Positions 8,766 through 19,542 are shown, counted from the stretch's first letter. The stretch is DNA of 50,780 bases from Gammaproteobacteria bacterium (GCA_011772965.1 WVYN01000015.1:6675-57454), one strand, 5' to 3'. Program-made: numbers and translations. Notes: a model not told the origin generated them from the sequence alone.

Positions 8766-9404
8766 ATGACCACTGTAGAAATTATCGCCCTCACCATGGG
8801 GGTCGCCTGGGCCAGCGGCATCAACCTTTATGCAGCGATTTTTATGCTGGGTTATCTGGGTTCAACCGGGCATATCATTCTCCCGGCAGAACTTGAAGTG
8901 GTCACAGACCCACTGGTTATGTTCGCCGCCGGATTGATGTATTGCATAGAATTCTTTGCCGACAAGACGCCAGGCGTCGACAGTGCCTGGGATGCCATCC
9001 ATTCCTTCATCCGAATACCGGCAGGCGCCGTGCTGGCAATGGGCGCCGTGGGAGAAACCTCTGCTGCTGTGCAACTGGCTGCTTTCTTACTGGGTGGCAC
9101 CCTTGCTGCCGGCTCGCATTTAACCAAGATGGGCAGCCGTATTTTGATCAACACATCCCCGGAACCTGTCAGCAACTGGGCCGCCTCTGTCACTGAGGAT
9201 ATTGCGGTCATACTGGGGCTATGGACCGCACTCTTTTATCCCTGGCTCTTCCTGGCTTTGCTGGCCGTCTTTGTCGTGTTAATGATCTGGTTGTTGCCCA
9301 GATTATGGCAGGGGACCAAGCGTCTGTTTTTTTACATTAGGGATCTCTTCAAGGGCAAATACCCGCAACCAACCACTATCGAGCCTGACCAGACAAATCA
9401 ATGA
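8766..9404 (+). CDS. DUF4126 membrane protein
   Basis: A hydrophobic protein of about 212 residues that matches the DUF4126 family as I remember it: an N-terminal EIIALTMGVAWASGINLYAA segment, a GTLAAGSHLTKMGSRILINTSPEP block in the middle, and several membrane helices. Function unknown. An upstream ATG at 8706 would add 20 residues, but the start chosen here has GAGG about 10 bases before it and begins right at the conserved region. Its stop overlaps the start of the thioredoxin-like gene (ATGA), so the two are translationally coupled. Confidence 0.85.
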   Translation: MTTVEIIALTMGVAWASGINLYAAIFMLGYLGSTGHIILPAELEVVTDPLVMFAAGLMYCIEFFADKTPGVDSAWDAIHSFIRIPAGAVLAMGAVGETSAAVQLAAFLLGGTLAAGSHLTKMGSRILINTSPEPVSNWAASVTEDIAVILGLWTALFYPWLFLALLAVFVVLMIWLLPRLWQGTKRLFFYIRDLFKGKYPQPTTIEPDQTNQ

Positions 9405-9952
9405 AATCGATATCATCACTCATTGGCGGCTGTTGCCTTGTATTGCTGGCGTTAACGACCTGGTTGTGGTTATCACACAGCAACCTGACGAGGGCGCCCG
9501 AGGTTTCTTTCAAAACGATTGATGGCCGGCAAATAACCATGGCCTCCCTGCGTGGCAACCCTGTACTGGTGACTTTCTGGGCCACGACATGTTCCGGCTG
9601 TGTCAAGGAGATGCCGCACCTGGTCAATTTGTATCATGAATTGCGTCATTCGGGTTTTGAGATTATTGGCGTTGCCATGGCCTATGACCCGCCAAATCAG
9701 GTAGTGCAAATGGTCGAGCGCAGGAAAATTCCCTATCCAATTACATTGGATATTGATGGCAGTCTTGCCAGGGCCTTTAATCATGTCACGCTGACTCCCA
9801 CTTCATTCCTGGTAGCTCCGGATGGGCAAATTGTGCAACATGAGATCGGGGAAATGAACATAACCGTACTCGAACAAAAAATACAGGATCTGTTGTCTCA
9901 GAAAAATCTGGCAGATACCAGGTTAAAACCACTTGAATCTAATACTCTTTAA
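9401..9952 (+). CDS. TlpA-like thioredoxin-fold membrane-anchored protein
   Basis: A 183-residue periplasmic thioredoxin-like protein held by an N-terminal uncleaved signal or anchor (about 5-25). The redox pair is C64-S-G-C67 in FWATTCSGCVKEMP, and the cis-proline loop reads TPTSFLVAP. This is the TlpA/ResA/AhpC-TSA arrangement, in which such proteins reduce disulfides, often during cytochrome c or oxidase assembly. The partner is not known. It lies between DUF4126 and hemJ genes on the same strand, so a link to heme or respiratory enzyme assembly is plausible but inferred. Confidence 0.9.
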   Translation: MKSISSLIGGCCLVLLALTTWLWLSHSNLTRAPEVSFKTIDGRQITMASLRGNPVLVTFWATTCSGCVKEMPHLVNLYHELRHSGFEIIGVAMAYDPPNQVVQMVERRKIPYPITLDIDGSLARAFNHVTLTPTSFLVAPDGQIVQHEIGEMNITVLEQKIQDLLSQKNLADTRLKPLESNTL

Positions 9953-9963
9953 TTCAGGCAGCC

Positions 9964-10389
9964 ATGTTGTGGGTTAAGGCATTACACCTCATTTTTATGG
10001 TTACCTGGTTTGCAGGACTTTTCTATCTTCCCAGGTTATTTGTTTATCATGCCATGAGCACCGATCAAACCAGTATTGACCGTTTCAAGATCATGGAACG
10101 TAAACTCTTTTTCGGGATCATGACACCCGGTGCCATTCTGACATTTGTTTTTGGTTTCTGGATCTTGTTGATGAATGGCTGGGCTAGTTACTCAGGTGAA
10201 TTGTGGTTACATGCCAAGCTTGCCTGCCTCTTGCTCCTGCTGGTCTACCATATCTATTGCGGGAAATTCTTAATGGCTTTCAAAAACGACCGGAATAAAC
10301 ATTCTCATATCTGGTACCGTTGGTTTAACGAGATACCTGTAGTGTTCCTGGTTGCTATCGTAATTCTGGCTGTTGTCAGGCCATTTTAA
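9964..10389 (+). CDS. hemJ: HemJ, protoporphyrinogen IX oxidase
   Basis: A 141-residue four-helix membrane protein that oxidises protoporphyrinogen IX to protoporphyrin IX in heme synthesis. Family signs are the early histidine in KALHLIFMVTWFAG, the FYLPRLFVYH block, the MERKLFFGIMTPGAI segment and a conserved lysine in the third helix (HAKLACLLLLLVYH). Length is typical. CopD-like and DUF2269 proteins look similar, but the YLPRLFVYH block favours HemJ. It lies 11 bases after the TlpA-like gene, and hemL is 1.7 kb downstream. Confidence 0.9.
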   Translation: MLWVKALHLIFMVTWFAGLFYLPRLFVYHAMSTDQTSIDRFKIMERKLFFGIMTPGAILTFVFGFWILLMNGWASYSGELWLHAKLACLLLLLVYHIYCGKFLMAFKNDRNKHSHIWYRWFNEIPVVFLVAIVILAVVRPF

Positions 10390-10411
10390 ATCGAGTTTGT
10401 TTTAGGCCTCT

Positions 10412-10576
10412 TTAAATTTCTATCATTTCAAAATCTTCTTTCCTTGCTCCACATTCAGGACAGACCCAGTTCGGCGGTACATCTTCCCATTTGGTACCGG
10501 GCTCAATTCCATCCTCCGGCCAACCTTCTTCTTCGTTATATACAAATCCACAAATAACACACATGTAAGATTTCAT
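10412..10576 (-). CDS. Rubredoxin
   Basis: A 54-residue cytoplasmic one-iron electron carrier. The Fe(Cys)4 site is complete: C6 and C9 in YMCVICGF, C39 and C42 in WVCPECGA. The [11 protein letters not shown] block is typical. A longer open frame extends upstream, but the ATG chosen has GGAG about 9 bases before it and gives the normal length. It is transcribed away from thiD across a 61-base divergent gap. Its electron partner (a rubredoxin reductase, rubrerythrin or alkane hydroxylase) is not in the window. Confidence 0.96.
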   Translation of the reverse strand: MKSYMCVICGFVYNEEEGWPEDGIEPGTKWEDVPPNWVCPECGARKEDFEMIEI

Positions 10577-10637
10577 TATTAAAGCTTCTCCTTCATATAT
10601 TTTCGTAAAATTAAAGTGTGTGTGTAGAATGTATTTT

Positions 10638-11441
10638 ATGGGAAACACATCAGGAGAAAAACCAACTGTATTGATTTTCGCGGGGCATGATCCCAGCGGT
10701 GGCGCAGGATTGCAAGCAGATATTGAGGCTATAGGCAACAACCGCTGCCGGGCTGTCTCTGTTATTACAGCACTGACAGCCCAGAATACCGGCAAGGTCG
10801 GCAGCGTTATTTCCCAGTCAGCAGATGCCTTTTCTGAACAGACAGATTACCTCCTGGAAGATATACATATAGATGCTTGCAAGATCGGCCTCGTGGCCAG
10901 TGCCGAGATCATTGACGTGATTGTGCAAAAGATCAAACCTCTGGTGACCATCCCGGTTGTACTGGATCCGGTAATCACAGCCGGCACCGGCGATCCGCTG
11001 AATGAGGCGGACACCCCAAAGCTTATCATGGAGAAACTTGCTCCATTGTCTTACATAATGACACCCAACTGTGAAGAAGCCAGGCGACTGACAGGAGCAA
11101 TGGAACCGGACAAGGCAGCCAGCATCTTACTGGAAACCGGCTGTAAGGCAGTGTTAATTACCAGTGCTGAAACCAACGAACGGGAAATAATTAATCGGCT
11201 CTATCTGGAAAATGGTGAAAAGCAGGACTTTCCATGGAAAAAGCTGCCGGGAACCTACCATGGTTCGGGATGCACCCTGGCTGCCAGCCTGGCTGCACTA
11301 CTGGCGCGTAATATTGATATCAAGCTTGCTGTAGAACAGGCCCAGGAATACACCTGGCACAGTCTTGCGAACGCGCAACAAGTGGGTCATTACCAACTAC
11401 ATCCGGACAGGTTTCTTGAATTAACCGGCGATACCCATTAG
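10638..11441 (+). CDS. thiD: Hydroxymethylpyrimidine/phosphomethylpyrimidine kinase
   Basis: Phosphorylates HMP and HMP-P to HMP-PP for thiamine synthesis. It is a ribokinase-fold protein of about 267 residues with [16 protein letters not shown] at the N-terminus, the [13 protein letters not shown] block and the [12 protein letters not shown] anion hole with the catalytic Cys-loop near the C-terminus. An upstream ATG at 10620 would add six residues; the later ATG is preferred. No TPP riboswitch is seen in the 61-base gap to rubredoxin. It is followed 2 bases later by thiE. Confidence 0.95.
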   Translation: MGNTSGEKPTVLIFAGHDPSGGAGLQADIEAIGNNRCRAVSVITALTAQNTGKVGSVISQSADAFSEQTDYLLEDIHIDACKIGLVASAEIIDVIVQKIKPLVTIPVVLDPVITAGTGDPLNEADTPKLIMEKLAPLSYIMTPNCEEARRLTGAMEPDKAASILLETGCKAVLITSAETNEREIINRLYLENGEKQDFPWKKLPGTYHGSGCTLAASLAALLARNIDIKLAVEQAQEYTWHSLANAQQVGHYQLHPDRFLELTGDTH

Positions 11442-11443
11442 CC

Positions 11444-12082
11444 ATGAAGTTACCACCTTGCGGTCTATATGCGATTACAGATTATGATCGTCTGACGCAC
11501 CAAGAGATACTGGATAAAACCCGGGAAATACTCAGTGCCGGTGCGGTTTTGTTACAGTTCAGGAACAAGACCGGAGAATACGCACAATTGGAAAAACAGG
11601 CCATGGACCTGAAGTCACTTTGTGTCGAATTTAATGTCCCCCTGATTGTGAATGATAACCTTACACTTGCCAGGACAATAGATGCGGACGGCTTGCATAT
11701 TGGTAAAGATGATGCTGATCTCAAGGAAGCCCGTGACCAGCTGGGGGATCAAAAAATCATAGGTATATCCTGTTACAATGACATTCATCGCGCCCACACA
11801 GCAGATGCAAAGGGCGCCGATTATATTGCCTTTGGCTCATTTTTCAGGACAAGCAGCAAGGATAATACTGTCAAGGCGGATATCTCTATACTGAGACAGG
11901 CTAGCCTGGGTCTGGATCTTCCTGTGGTCGCAGTAGGCGGAATAACAACTGACAACGCCTATACACTGGTCGAAGCCGGTGCCGATTACCTGGCAGTAAT
12001 CAGTGGATTATATCAGGCAGAGAACTGCTTCAGGACAGCTGAACAATACATACAAATAATCAATAAGAAACATAATGAGTGA
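11444..12082 (+). CDS. thiE: Thiamine-phosphate synthase
   Basis: Joins HMP-PP with thiazole phosphate to make thiamine monophosphate. The 212-residue TIM-barrel protein has LYAITD at the first strand, QFRNKTGEY (the pyrophosphate lysine region), [27 protein letters not shown], the [12 protein letters not shown] loop and VVAVGGIT with the phosphate-binding glycines. TenI can look similar, but these loops and the thiD neighbour favour ThiE. Its end overlaps hemL by 8 bases, so thiD-thiE-hemL is likely one transcript. Confidence 0.94.
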   Translation: MKLPPCGLYAITDYDRLTHQEILDKTREILSAGAVLLQFRNKTGEYAQLEKQAMDLKSLCVEFNVPLIVNDNLTLARTIDADGLHIGKDDADLKEARDQLGDQKIIGISCYNDIHRAHTADAKGADYIAFGSFFRTSSKDNTVKADISILRQASLGLDLPVVAVGGITTDNAYTLVEAGADYLAVISGLYQAENCFRTAEQYIQIINKKHNE

Positions 12083-13355
12083 ACAGCTTTTTAATTCAGC
12101 AAAAAAACATATTCCAGGCGGAGTCAATTCACCGGTCAGGGCATTTAAATCAGTAGGCGGGACGCCTGTCTTTTTCAAAAAGGCAAGTGGTGCCTATCTC
12201 TATGATGAATCCGGTAATCAGTATATTGATTATGTCGGGTCGTGGGGTCCCATGGTTCTCGGACATGCTCATCCGGAAGTTATCAGCAAGGTAAAATCCG
12301 CTATTGAAAATGGCCTGAGCTTCGGTGCTCCGACAGAGATCGAGACCCGAATGGCCGACAAGATCTGTGAATTGATGCCCAGCATAAAAAAAGTGCGTAT
12401 GGTCAGTTCCGGTACTGAAGCTGCAATGAGCGCTATCCGTCTCGCTCGTGGTTTTACCGGTCGGGATAAAATTATCAAGTATGAAGGCTGTTATCATGGC
12501 CATGCCGACTCACTGCTGGTGAAAGCCGGATCTGGTGCACTTACTCTAGGTGTGCCAACATCGCCGGGGGTACCGGCAGATTTAGCGAAACATACCATTA
12601 CGCTGACTTACAATGACCCACAGGAAACTGAAAAAGTTTTTTCAGATATGGGTGAAACGATCGGCGCTGTTATCGTAGAGCCTGTGGCCGGTAATATGAA
12701 TTGCATACCAGGCACACAGCAATTCCTGCAAACACTCCGCCAAGCTTGTGATCAATACCAGACAGTTCTGATTTTTGATGAGGTTATGTCCGGATTCAGG
12801 GTAGCCCTGGGTGGGGCACAGTCTATTTACAACATCAAACCCGATCTTACTGTACTCGGTAAAGTTATTGGTGGTGGCATGCCGGTTGGTGCATTTGGGG
12901 GCAGTGCAGAAATCATGGATCATATTGCGCCTGATGGACCTGTTTATCAGGCCGGAACTTTGTCCGGCAACCCCGTAGCCATGACGGCTGGCCTCACTAC
13001 TCTGGATCTGTTGTCAGAACCCGGTTTCTTTGAGACGCTTTCTCAAAAGACCTTATCATTGGTCACCGGTCTGAAAGACGCAGCAAAGAGGGCATCAATT
13101 CCACTCACTTGCAATCACCAGGGCGGGATGTTCGGTATTTTCTTCAGCGACGAACCTGAAATCAGAACCTTTAAACAGGTTATGTCCTGTGATCAGGAAC
13201 GTTTTAAAAAATTTTTCCACGGAATGTTGGAGCGTGGTGTTTATCTGGCGCCGTCCCCTTTTGAAGCCGGTTTTGTTTCCAGCGCCCATGCCGAGCAGGA
13301 CATCAAAAAAACCATTGATGCGGCTGCAGAAACCTTAATTGACTGCAAGGCTTGA
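12075..13355 (+). CDS. hemL: Glutamate-1-semialdehyde 2,1-aminomutase
   Basis: PLP enzyme that turns glutamate-1-semialdehyde into 5-aminolevulinate, the C5 route to heme. The 426-residue protein is of normal length. The PLP lysine is K263 in [17 protein letters not shown]; the cofactor region has [15 protein letters not shown] (about 111-125), YHGHAD and the FDEVMSGFR aspartate. It overlaps thiE at its start. Its 3' end overlaps the end of the convergent GGDEF/EAL gene by 21 bases, leaving no intergenic terminator on either side. Confidence 0.98.
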   Translation: MSEQLFNSAKKHIPGGVNSPVRAFKSVGGTPVFFKKASGAYLYDESGNQYIDYVGSWGPMVLGHAHPEVISKVKSAIENGLSFGAPTEIETRMADKICELMPSIKKVRMVSSGTEAAMSAIRLARGFTGRDKIIKYEGCYHGHADSLLVKAGSGALTLGVPTSPGVPADLAKHTITLTYNDPQETEKVFSDMGETIGAVIVEPVAGNMNCIPGTQQFLQTLRQACDQYQTVLIFDEVMSGFRVALGGAQSIYNIKPDLTVLGKVIGGGMPVGAFGGSAEIMDHIAPDGPVYQAGTLSGNPVAMTAGLTTLDLLSEPGFFETLSQKTLSLVTGLKDAAKRASIPLTCNHQGGMFGIFFSDEPEIRTFKQVMSCDQERFKKFFHGMLERGVYLAPSPFEAGFVSSAHAEQDIKKTIDAAAETLIDCKA

Positions 13356-16172
13356 ATTATATTTCTTCACCAGTTGTTTGAATTCACTGGCGGGCAAGGG
13401 TTTGCTGATGTAATAACCCTGTATTTCCTCGCATTTCATTTTTTCCAACATCCTGTATTGAGCCTCGGTTTCAACACCCTCAGCAACCACATTGAGGTTG
13501 AGGCCATGCGCCAGAGCGATGATGCCCTTGACGATGGCAACACTGTCCTTGTTACCCGGAATGCCAGAAACAAACGCTTGGTCGACCTTCAGGCTGTCTA
13601 CCGGCAGTTGCAGCAGATAAGACATTGACGAATATCCAGTACCAAAATCATCAATTGACAGGTTAAGACCAAATTCTTTCAACCTGTTAAGTATCTGGAT
13701 CGTACGTTCATGATTTTCAAACGTGGTTCGCTCGGTAATTTCGAGTTCCAGATTCTTTGCCGGTATGGCTGTTTTCCGTATAATTTTCTCCAGGTGACTG
13801 ATCAGGTCCGGTTGACGAAACTGTTCTGCGGAAAGGTTTACAGCAATTTTTACATCTATCCCTTCATCCAGCCATTCCTTGCATTGCCTGCAGGCCTTGT
13901 CCACTGTGTGGTAACCAATTGGTACAATGAGTCCGCTCTCCTCGGCAATATTGATGAACCCTCCAGGCCCCATAAAACCATGGATTGGGTGATTCCAGCG
14001 CAGGAGTGCCTCGGCAGAATAAATATGGCCTGTTCTAACATCTATTTTTGGCTGATAGTACAGCTCAAGCTCATTGTTGGAGAGTGCTTTACGTAACTGA
14101 TTGCTGATTTCGAGACTATGCAAGGCATCATCATCCTTGTCTTCATCATAAAATTCATAATTACCCGGGCCGATGATCCTGGCCTTATCTATTGCTGAAT
14201 CCGCATTTTTGAGAAGGTCATCCATTGTTTCACCATCTTGTGGGAAGATAGCTATACCCATACTGGCGGTCATGAAGATCTCCCTGCCTTCGATATTCAG
14301 AGGTGATTTCATTTTATCGATTATGGTGTTCGCGAGTCTTGCTGACTCACTGTAGGCCTGGTACAAACGCTCTACACCCATTATCAGGAACGCAAACTCA
14401 TCGTTGCTCAATTTAATCAAGGTCACCTTGTCTGTAGCCAGGGTTCTCAGAAGATTGGTGATCTCAAGCAAAACAAAATCACCTGTTTTATGCCCAAGAC
14501 TTTCATTAATGATCCTGAACCTGTCCAGATCAACAACAATCAAAGCAATGTGAGAATTATCCTGATTTGCATTAATTATGGCCTTGTCAAGAATTTCCTT
14601 GAAAAAGACTCTGTTGGGTAATTCTGTCAGTGGATCATAGTAGATCTGCTTCTCCAGCTTCTCTTCCCAGGCTGAGTTGGATAATACCACTGCGGTATGA
14701 TCAGCAATTTCATTCAACATACCTATCTTTCTTTCTGATAATTCTATATAAGAAGAATTACCAAAACACAGGATACCGGCCAGTGTGTCCTTTATATAGA
14801 CAGGAAAGACATAGAAATATTTGTCGCCTTTATCTCTGGCAACTGCTGTATAACTCCGTTCATCATTATCGCCAAGCAAAATTACTTTTTTATCCGGACT
14901 AAGTTCTCTTTTTTCATTTTCACTTATATTTATCTTGAATGTCAGAATATTTTCATAATTATCATCCACATTGATATTCAGAATTGCCAGATTATCGTTT
15001 TTCTCATCATTGAACCTGACGATGATCACATGATCAGTTTTCATGATCCTGTTAAGACGCATGATCAATGTTTCAATAATATAATCGGCATCCTGTGTAG
15101 ACAGCATCAGGCTATCTACTTCAGCGATCAGCTTGATGATGTTGATATGTTCATCAATCTGCCCCGCCATCTCATTAAATGACTCTGATAGAATCTCAAG
15201 TTCATCACCACTTTTTACTTTAACTGGCTGGTTAAATATTCCCTTACCAACGCGAATGGTACCTTCCATTAATTTCTCAACCGGTTCCATATAACGCTTG
15301 ATATTGATCAGGCTCAGCAGGGTCACAAATACACCTGTGAGGAGCAAGGCCTGCGGAAATACGGACTTGTAATTCTCAACGATAGTAAAGACTGTCTTTC
15401 TGGGAATGGCTATTAAACTGACAAGATCTTCACTGTGGAATTCCGCATCGAGAAACAGACTCCATGTCATTCCAGCATATTTCTCCTCAGATCCCGAATC
15501 AAAATAAAACAGAATCCTGTCATCCGGTTTCTGGCCCAATACAGAAAACAGCGCATTTTCTTCAATAATTATTTCCGAACAGGCTATGGGCGATCTCGAC
15601 AGGGTCAGGACGCAGGCAATCTGTGGAGGATAGATACTGAAATTCCATACATATTCAGGTTTCATTTCGCCTACAATCAAGCCCTGGTTTTTATTTATGT
15701 TGATTTGCTTAACCAAAAACAAACTTGACATGTCCTTGCCACGGTAATCCAGTTGCAGGATTGTTTTTCCCTCGTCCAGGGCTTGTCCCTGTGCTATCGA
15801 CAGCAATCCTAATTTTCTTTCGGAACCAAACAACAAATCCGTATTGCCTGATTCATATAATATGAACATCGAACTGAACAGTTCCCGGATCCATGCATCA
15901 TCTACGGCTTGCGTGTCTCCCGGGTTTTGTTCAAGATTATTCTGAATAATTCTAAGACCGGTTCTTCCAGAAATAAGCCTGTCCAGTAATACACTTCCCA
16001 GGGCCTTGCTTTCTCTGTAGACATTACGGCGGGTTTCCTCCTGCAACTGATCGGTTATATGCTGGTAGGAAATGATTGCAACGATGACGAGAGGAATGAA
16101 CGCAGCAAGGACAAATAGCGTAAACATTTTCTGCGCAATCTTGCTGCGCAGAGATTTAAGTTCCAGCTTCAT
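13335..16172 (-). CDS. Membrane GGDEF/EAL protein, probable c-di-GMP phosphodiesterase
   Basis: A 945-residue sensor with this order: membrane helix (about 16-36), a periplasmic region of about 235 residues, a second helix (about 272-292), HAMP (about 293-345), GAF-like (about 355-500), GGDEF (about 510-675) and EAL (about 690-940). The GGDEF signature is replaced by LSNDEF (588-593), so cyclase activity is doubtful. The EAL domain looks complete: EALLRW (721-726), ELEITE (809-814), DDFGTGYSS (841-849), [17 protein letters not shown]. The likely output is hydrolysis of c-di-GMP. It starts 9 bases after the pseudopilin gene. Confidence 0.93.
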   Translation of the reverse strand: MKLELKSLRSKIAQKMFTLFVLAAFIPLVIVAIISYQHITDQLQEETRRNVYRESKALGSVLLDRLISGRTGLRIIQNNLEQNPGDTQAVDDAWIRELFSSMFILYESGNTDLLFGSERKLGLLSIAQGQALDEGKTILQLDYRGKDMSSLFLVKQININKNQGLIVGEMKPEYVWNFSIYPPQIACVLTLSRSPIACSEIIIEENALFSVLGQKPDDRILFYFDSGSEEKYAGMTWSLFLDAEFHSEDLVSLIAIPRKTVFTIVENYKSVFPQALLLTGVFVTLLSLINIKRYMEPVEKLMEGTIRVGKGIFNQPVKVKSGDELEILSESFNEMAGQIDEHINIIKLIAEVDSLMLSTQDADYIIETLIMRLNRIMKTDHVIIVRFNDEKNDNLAILNINVDDNYENILTFKINISENEKRELSPDKKVILLGDNDERSYTAVARDKGDKYFYVFPVYIKDTLAGILCFGNSSYIELSERKIGMLNEIADHTAVVLSNSAWEEKLEKQIYYDPLTELPNRVFFKEILDKAIINANQDNSHIALIVVDLDRFRIINESLGHKTGDFVLLEITNLLRTLATDKVTLIKLSNDEFAFLIMGVERLYQAYSESARLANTIIDKMKSPLNIEGREIFMTASMGIAIFPQDGETMDDLLKNADSAIDKARIIGPGNYEFYDEDKDDDALHSLEISNQLRKALSNNELELYYQPKIDVRTGHIYSAEALLRWNHPIHGFMGPGGFINIAEESGLIVPIGYHTVDKACRQCKEWLDEGIDVKIAVNLSAEQFRQPDLISHLEKIIRKTAIPAKNLELEITERTTFENHERTIQILNRLKEFGLNLSIDDFGTGYSSMSYLLQLPVDSLKVDQAFVSGIPGNKDSVAIVKGIIALAHGLNLNVVAEGVETEAQYRMLEKMKCEEIQGYYISKPLPASEFKQLVKKYNSSLAVN

Positions 16173-16181
16173 TATGTTTAA

Positions 16182-16637
16182 TCAGTAGTCTGTAGCAACT
16201 CCATAGAAACTACCGTTACGCCCCCTGACGATATCATCGCGGCTGCTTTTGGCTGTCAATGGCGCTGTAGTCTTGCCATCAGGCCCCACACTATACAGAT
16301 CATAGTCTGAATTAATAGGTACCAGGTTCTTGTCCTTGCGCATGTCTCCTAATCCTGATGGCGGTGTGTCCTTGATCTTCAGATACTGGTATTCATTTCC
16401 CCAGGGATCCGTGGGTACCGGGTTGAATATATCTGACAGAGAGTCCGGATATACCCCGTTATCGAGAAAATATTCATCGATAGCGTCTGATATTTCCTTA
16501 AGCTCATCAAGGACGTTCTCTGTATTGGCTTGAACGATAAAATTATTATATACCGGTGTTATCACACCAAATGCCAGGGCCAGGATAATCAGGACCAGGG
16601 CGATCTCAAGGATGGTAAAACCGATTTGTTTATCCAT
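16182..16637 (-). CDS. GspG-like type II pseudopilin (orphan)
   Basis: A type IV pilin-like protein of about 151 residues. It has a short leader and a prepilin peptidase site (KQIG/FTILE with glutamate at +5), a long hydrophobic helix, and a C-terminal part with DPWGNEYQY and DYDLYSVGPDGK, which are hallmarks of the major pseudopilin GspG with its calcium site. No other type II secretion genes are nearby. An alternative GTG start lies two codons upstream. The next gene on the transcript is the GGDEF/EAL protein, so the pseudopilin may be under c-di-GMP-related control (inference). Confidence 0.85.
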   Translation of the reverse strand: MDKQIGFTILEIALVLIILALAFGVITPVYNNFIVQANTENVLDELKEISDAIDEYFLDNGVYPDSLSDIFNPVPTDPWGNEYQYLKIKDTPPSGLGDMRKDKNLVPINSDYDLYSVGPDGKTTAPLTAKSSRDDIVRGRNGSFYGVATDY

Positions 16638-16810
16638 TGTCACGTTTCTTTATTTATTGAAATAGAACGGCATCCCCGTTGCTGGAACAGGGAATAAGTG
16701 CGTCCCTAAACAGCTGACCTTATAATATAAATTTATACTAAATACCGGATTTAGTGGGTATTTCTCTAAATTTATGCTCTGATTGTGATTGATGTTGCAG
16801 TTTATCTCAG

Positions 16811-16840
16811 ATTTAAATGAGAATTAATCTCAATTTAAAT
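16811..16840. repeat. AT-rich near-palindrome between SIMPL and pseudopilin genes
   Basis: ATTTAAA-TGAGA-ATTAA-TCTCA-A-TTTAAAT reads as an inverted repeat of 12-base arms with one bulged A and a 5-base centre. There is no T run on either side that would make it a good terminator. It could be an operator or a weak hairpin. It lies 170 bases upstream of the pseudopilin start and downstream of the SIMPL stop. The rest of the 220-base gap is AT-rich with nothing else I can name. Confidence 0.4.
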
Positions 16841-16859
16841 CATGCCCTCAAGTGCGTGC

Positions 16860-17549
16860 CTAGAAATACTGGACTGACCCGGATACGGTCACTGTCAGTG
16901 CGCTGGTTCCTGCTTCCACGGCTGGTGGTGTCGCATCCATAGAAAGGGATCTGACTGCGGAGGTTTCATACCTGACCGGTGGATGCTGCCGACCGGTATT
17001 TATGTGTACTTCAATTATCCGGTATTCCCTGCCATTCATGTGTTTCCTGAGCTGCTCTGCCCGGTCCCTGAACGCCTGCATGCCCCCGTCTACCAGTCGG
17101 GCCTCAAACTGATCTGCTTGCTCTTTTGAAGGGCTGAAACTCATGTTCCTGACCTGAAGCCGTTGTTGCAGGGTCCCCGTCAACTCACTGAGTTTACTGA
17201 TTGATTCACTTTCGAGCACGATTTCCTGCACCGACCGCCAGGCACTGATTGTTTGTTTGTTATAAATTGGCATTGTTTGGTAGTTTCCTGAGCGGCTATC
17301 AATTTCAGGGTATTGTTTGATGATATCAAGCGCCCAGCGCATGGTTTGATTGATAGTATGACTTATCGCCCGGGGATCGGTCCCTTCCTTTTCTGCAGCA
17401 AGTATCACCTGCATATGATCATTCGGAACCTGGGCCTCAACCTGGACCTGGAGTTTGATGACATCAAACAGGACATCGTCATCATGTGCCGCAGTCACTG
17501 TGGGCAGTGCAAGTAAAAGTATTACAAACAACGAAGTAAACTTATTCAT
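16860..17549 (-). CDS. SIMPL domain (DUF541) periplasmic protein
   Basis: A 229-residue exported protein with a Sec signal peptide (MNKFTSLFVILLLALPTVTAA, cut near 21). The remaining sequence shows the SIMPL/DUF541 pattern: QVQVEAQVPNDHMQV at the first strands, later YNKQTISAWRSVQEIVLES, and a final ALTVTVSGSVQYF strand. It resembles what I recall of E. coli YggE and Brucella BP26. Molecular function is unknown; YggE is linked to oxidative stress in E. coli. It lies 15 bases downstream of actP on the same strand. Confidence 0.85.
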   Translation of the reverse strand: MNKFTSLFVILLLALPTVTAAHDDDVLFDVIKLQVQVEAQVPNDHMQVILAAEKEGTDPRAISHTINQTMRWALDIIKQYPEIDSRSGNYQTMPIYNKQTISAWRSVQEIVLESESISKLSELTGTLQQRLQVRNMSFSPSKEQADQFEARLVDGGMQAFRDRAEQLRKHMNGREYRIIEVHINTGRQHPPVRYETSAVRSLSMDATPPAVEAGTSALTVTVSGSVQYF

Positions 17550-17564
17550 GTTAACTTATCTAAT

Positions 17565-19217
17565 CTAGTGTGAACTCGCACCCTCGGCACCAAGACCAGT
17601 TTGTGAACGTACATACTGATCCTGAAAAATTTCTTTTTCCTGCTTTGCCGATTCACTTTTATCTAGTAACGATATGATAATGATCATACTGAATGCCACT
17701 GACATGGACAGCAAGGCCGGGTGCTTATATGGGAAAATGGGCTCCGCATTTCCCAGTATATCAACCCATATGGTTGGCCCAAGTATCATACAGGTAATTG
17801 CAGTCAACAGGCCAGCTGCACCGCCAAAAAAGGCACCGCGGGTACTGAGACCCTGCCAGTACATGGACAGAAAGAGAATGGGAAAATTCACACTGGCAGC
17901 AATCGCAAAGGCGAGACCAACCATATAGGCGACATTCTGCTTTTCAAAAATAATGCCCAGTAATATTGCAGTAATTCCCAATGCAATAGTCGCTATCCTG
18001 GAAACGCGAACTTCCTCACCTTCGCCGGCCCTGCCATGCCGTATTACACTGGCATATATATCATGTGAGATGGCCGAAGCTCCCGAAAGTGTCAGACCAG
18101 ATACAACTGCAAGTATCGTGGCAAACGCAACTGCAGATATAAAACCGAGAAATACATCTCCACCGACGGCCTGGGACAAGTGAATGGCAGCCATATTATT
18201 ACCCCCAAGAATGCCGCCGCTTTCGATATCAAGGAATTCCGGGTTATTGGTCAGCATGACTATGGCTCCAAACCCGATTATGAAAGTAAGTATATAAAAA
18301 TATCCAATAAACCCTGTAGCATAAAAGACCGATTTCCTGGCTGCCTGCGCATCAGGAACCGTAAAAAAACGCATGAGGATATGAGGTAAACCTGCGGTTC
18401 CAAACATCAATGCCAGACCCAGAGAAATCGCCGACACCGGATCCGAAACCAGACCGCCGGGAGACATGATAGATACTCCCTTGTCATGAGTTTCAATCGC
18501 ACTGGTAAACAATGTCTCAAAGGAAAAATCCATCTTGAACATTACTGCCATGGCAATGAAGCTTGCCCCAAACAGGAGAAGTACGGCCTTGATTATCTGT
18601 ACCCAGGTCGTGGCGATCATCCCGCCAAAAGTTACGTAAAGAATCATCAGGAATCCGACAATAAATACAGCTATATAGTATTCAAGGCCAAAAAGGATCT
18701 GGATTAGTTTTCCGGCCCCCACCATCTGGGCGATCAGATACAGCAAGACAACGCATAGCGTGCCAGATGCCGCCAGGCTACGGATTGGTAAAGGTTTCAG
18801 CCGGAAACTAACCGCATCGGCAAATGTATACTTTCCCAGGTTGCGAAGACGCTCAGCCAAAAGAAACAATATAATGGGCCAGCCAACAAGGAAGCCGATG
18901 GAATACAACAAGCCATCAAAACCGGAAGCGAACACCAGTCCGGAAATACCAAGAAAAGATGCTGCAGACATGTAATCTCCAGCTATGGCCAGACCATTCT
19001 GTAAACCAGTAATACCACCTCCTGCCGCATAAAAGTCCCTGGTGGTCTTGGTTCTCTTGGCTGCCCAGTAGGTAATTCCCAAGGTTGCAATGACAAAGGC
19101 CAGAAACATCAGAATAGCCGTGATATTAAGTGGTTGTCCTGCAACTTCACCTTTGCTGCTATCAGCCAAGGCGCTTTGGCAGACTATGAGAAACAACAAC
19201 ACCAGCAGGGCTTTCAT
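17565..19217 (-). CDS. actP: Cation/acetate symporter ActP
   Basis: Sodium:solute symporter-family importer of acetate and other short carboxylates in the inner membrane. It follows E. coli ActP closely all along as I recall it, for example [58 protein letters not shown] and [12 protein letters not shown], ending in [14 protein letters not shown]. The start is the ATG giving MKALLVLLF, a signal-like N-terminus as in E. coli; an upstream in-frame ATG overlaps yjcH. The partner acs, which is beside these genes in E. coli, is absent from the window. Confidence 0.96.
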   Translation of the reverse strand: MKALLVLLFLIVCQSALADSSKGEVAGQPLNITAILMFLAFVIATLGITYWAAKRTKTTRDFYAAGGGITGLQNGLAIAGDYMSAASFLGISGLVFASGFDGLLYSIGFLVGWPIILFLLAERLRNLGKYTFADAVSFRLKPLPIRSLAASGTLCVVLLYLIAQMVGAGKLIQILFGLEYYIAVFIVGFLMILYVTFGGMIATTWVQIIKAVLLLFGASFIAMAVMFKMDFSFETLFTSAIETHDKGVSIMSPGGLVSDPVSAISLGLALMFGTAGLPHILMRFFTVPDAQAARKSVFYATGFIGYFYILTFIIGFGAIVMLTNNPEFLDIESGGILGGNNMAAIHLSQAVGGDVFLGFISAVAFATILAVVSGLTLSGASAISHDIYASVIRHGRAGEGEEVRVSRIATIALGITAILLGIIFEKQNVAYMVGLAFAIAASVNFPILFLSMYWQGLSTRGAFFGGAAGLLTAITCMILGPTIWVDILGNAEPIFPYKHPALLSMSVAFSMIIIISLLDKSESAKQEKEIFQDQYVRSQTGLGAEGASSH

Positions 19218-19218
19218 T

Positions 19219-19542
19219 TTAATTATCTGTTTTATCAGTGCTGAATGAATCAATAATTTCTCTGGCTATTACATCAAATTCACGATTGGCACGGTAAACA
19301 TAGATACCTGTAAGGATAAAACTGATCACGATGACTATTATGCCCAGTGGTATGCCCCAGGTTATGACGGTTGATTCTGAAAGGGTGGCTGCAAATAACT
19401 GCGGTTTGAAGGCAACAATGAGAACAAAAGTATAGTATGTGAATAATGTCAACGTAGCCAGAGTCCAGCTGAAACGGCGACGCTTTGATTCCAGATCATG
19501 AAACCGTGGATCCTTGTATATTTTCCGGTAGAGATCCTGCAT
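19219..19542 (-). CDS. yjcH: DUF485 membrane protein YjcH
   Basis: A 107-residue protein with two membrane helices (about 28-48 and 60-88) and the family start [25 protein letters not shown]485 proteins are encoded just before actP in many bacteria and are thought to be an accessory part of the carrier. Here the stop codon ends 2 bases before the actP start, so the two are coupled. No acs is seen upstream; rraA is 48 bases away on the same strand. Confidence 0.93.
   Translation of the reverse strand: MQDLYRKIYKDPRFHDLESKRRRFSWTLATLTLFTYYTFVLIVAFKPQLFAATLSESTVITWGIPLGIIVIVISFILTGIYVYRANREFDVIAREIIDSFSTDKTDN

Noticed and set aside
10577-10637. A thiamine (TPP) riboswitch before thiD
   Set aside because: The divergent gap is only 61 bases and has none of the conserved THI-box blocks.
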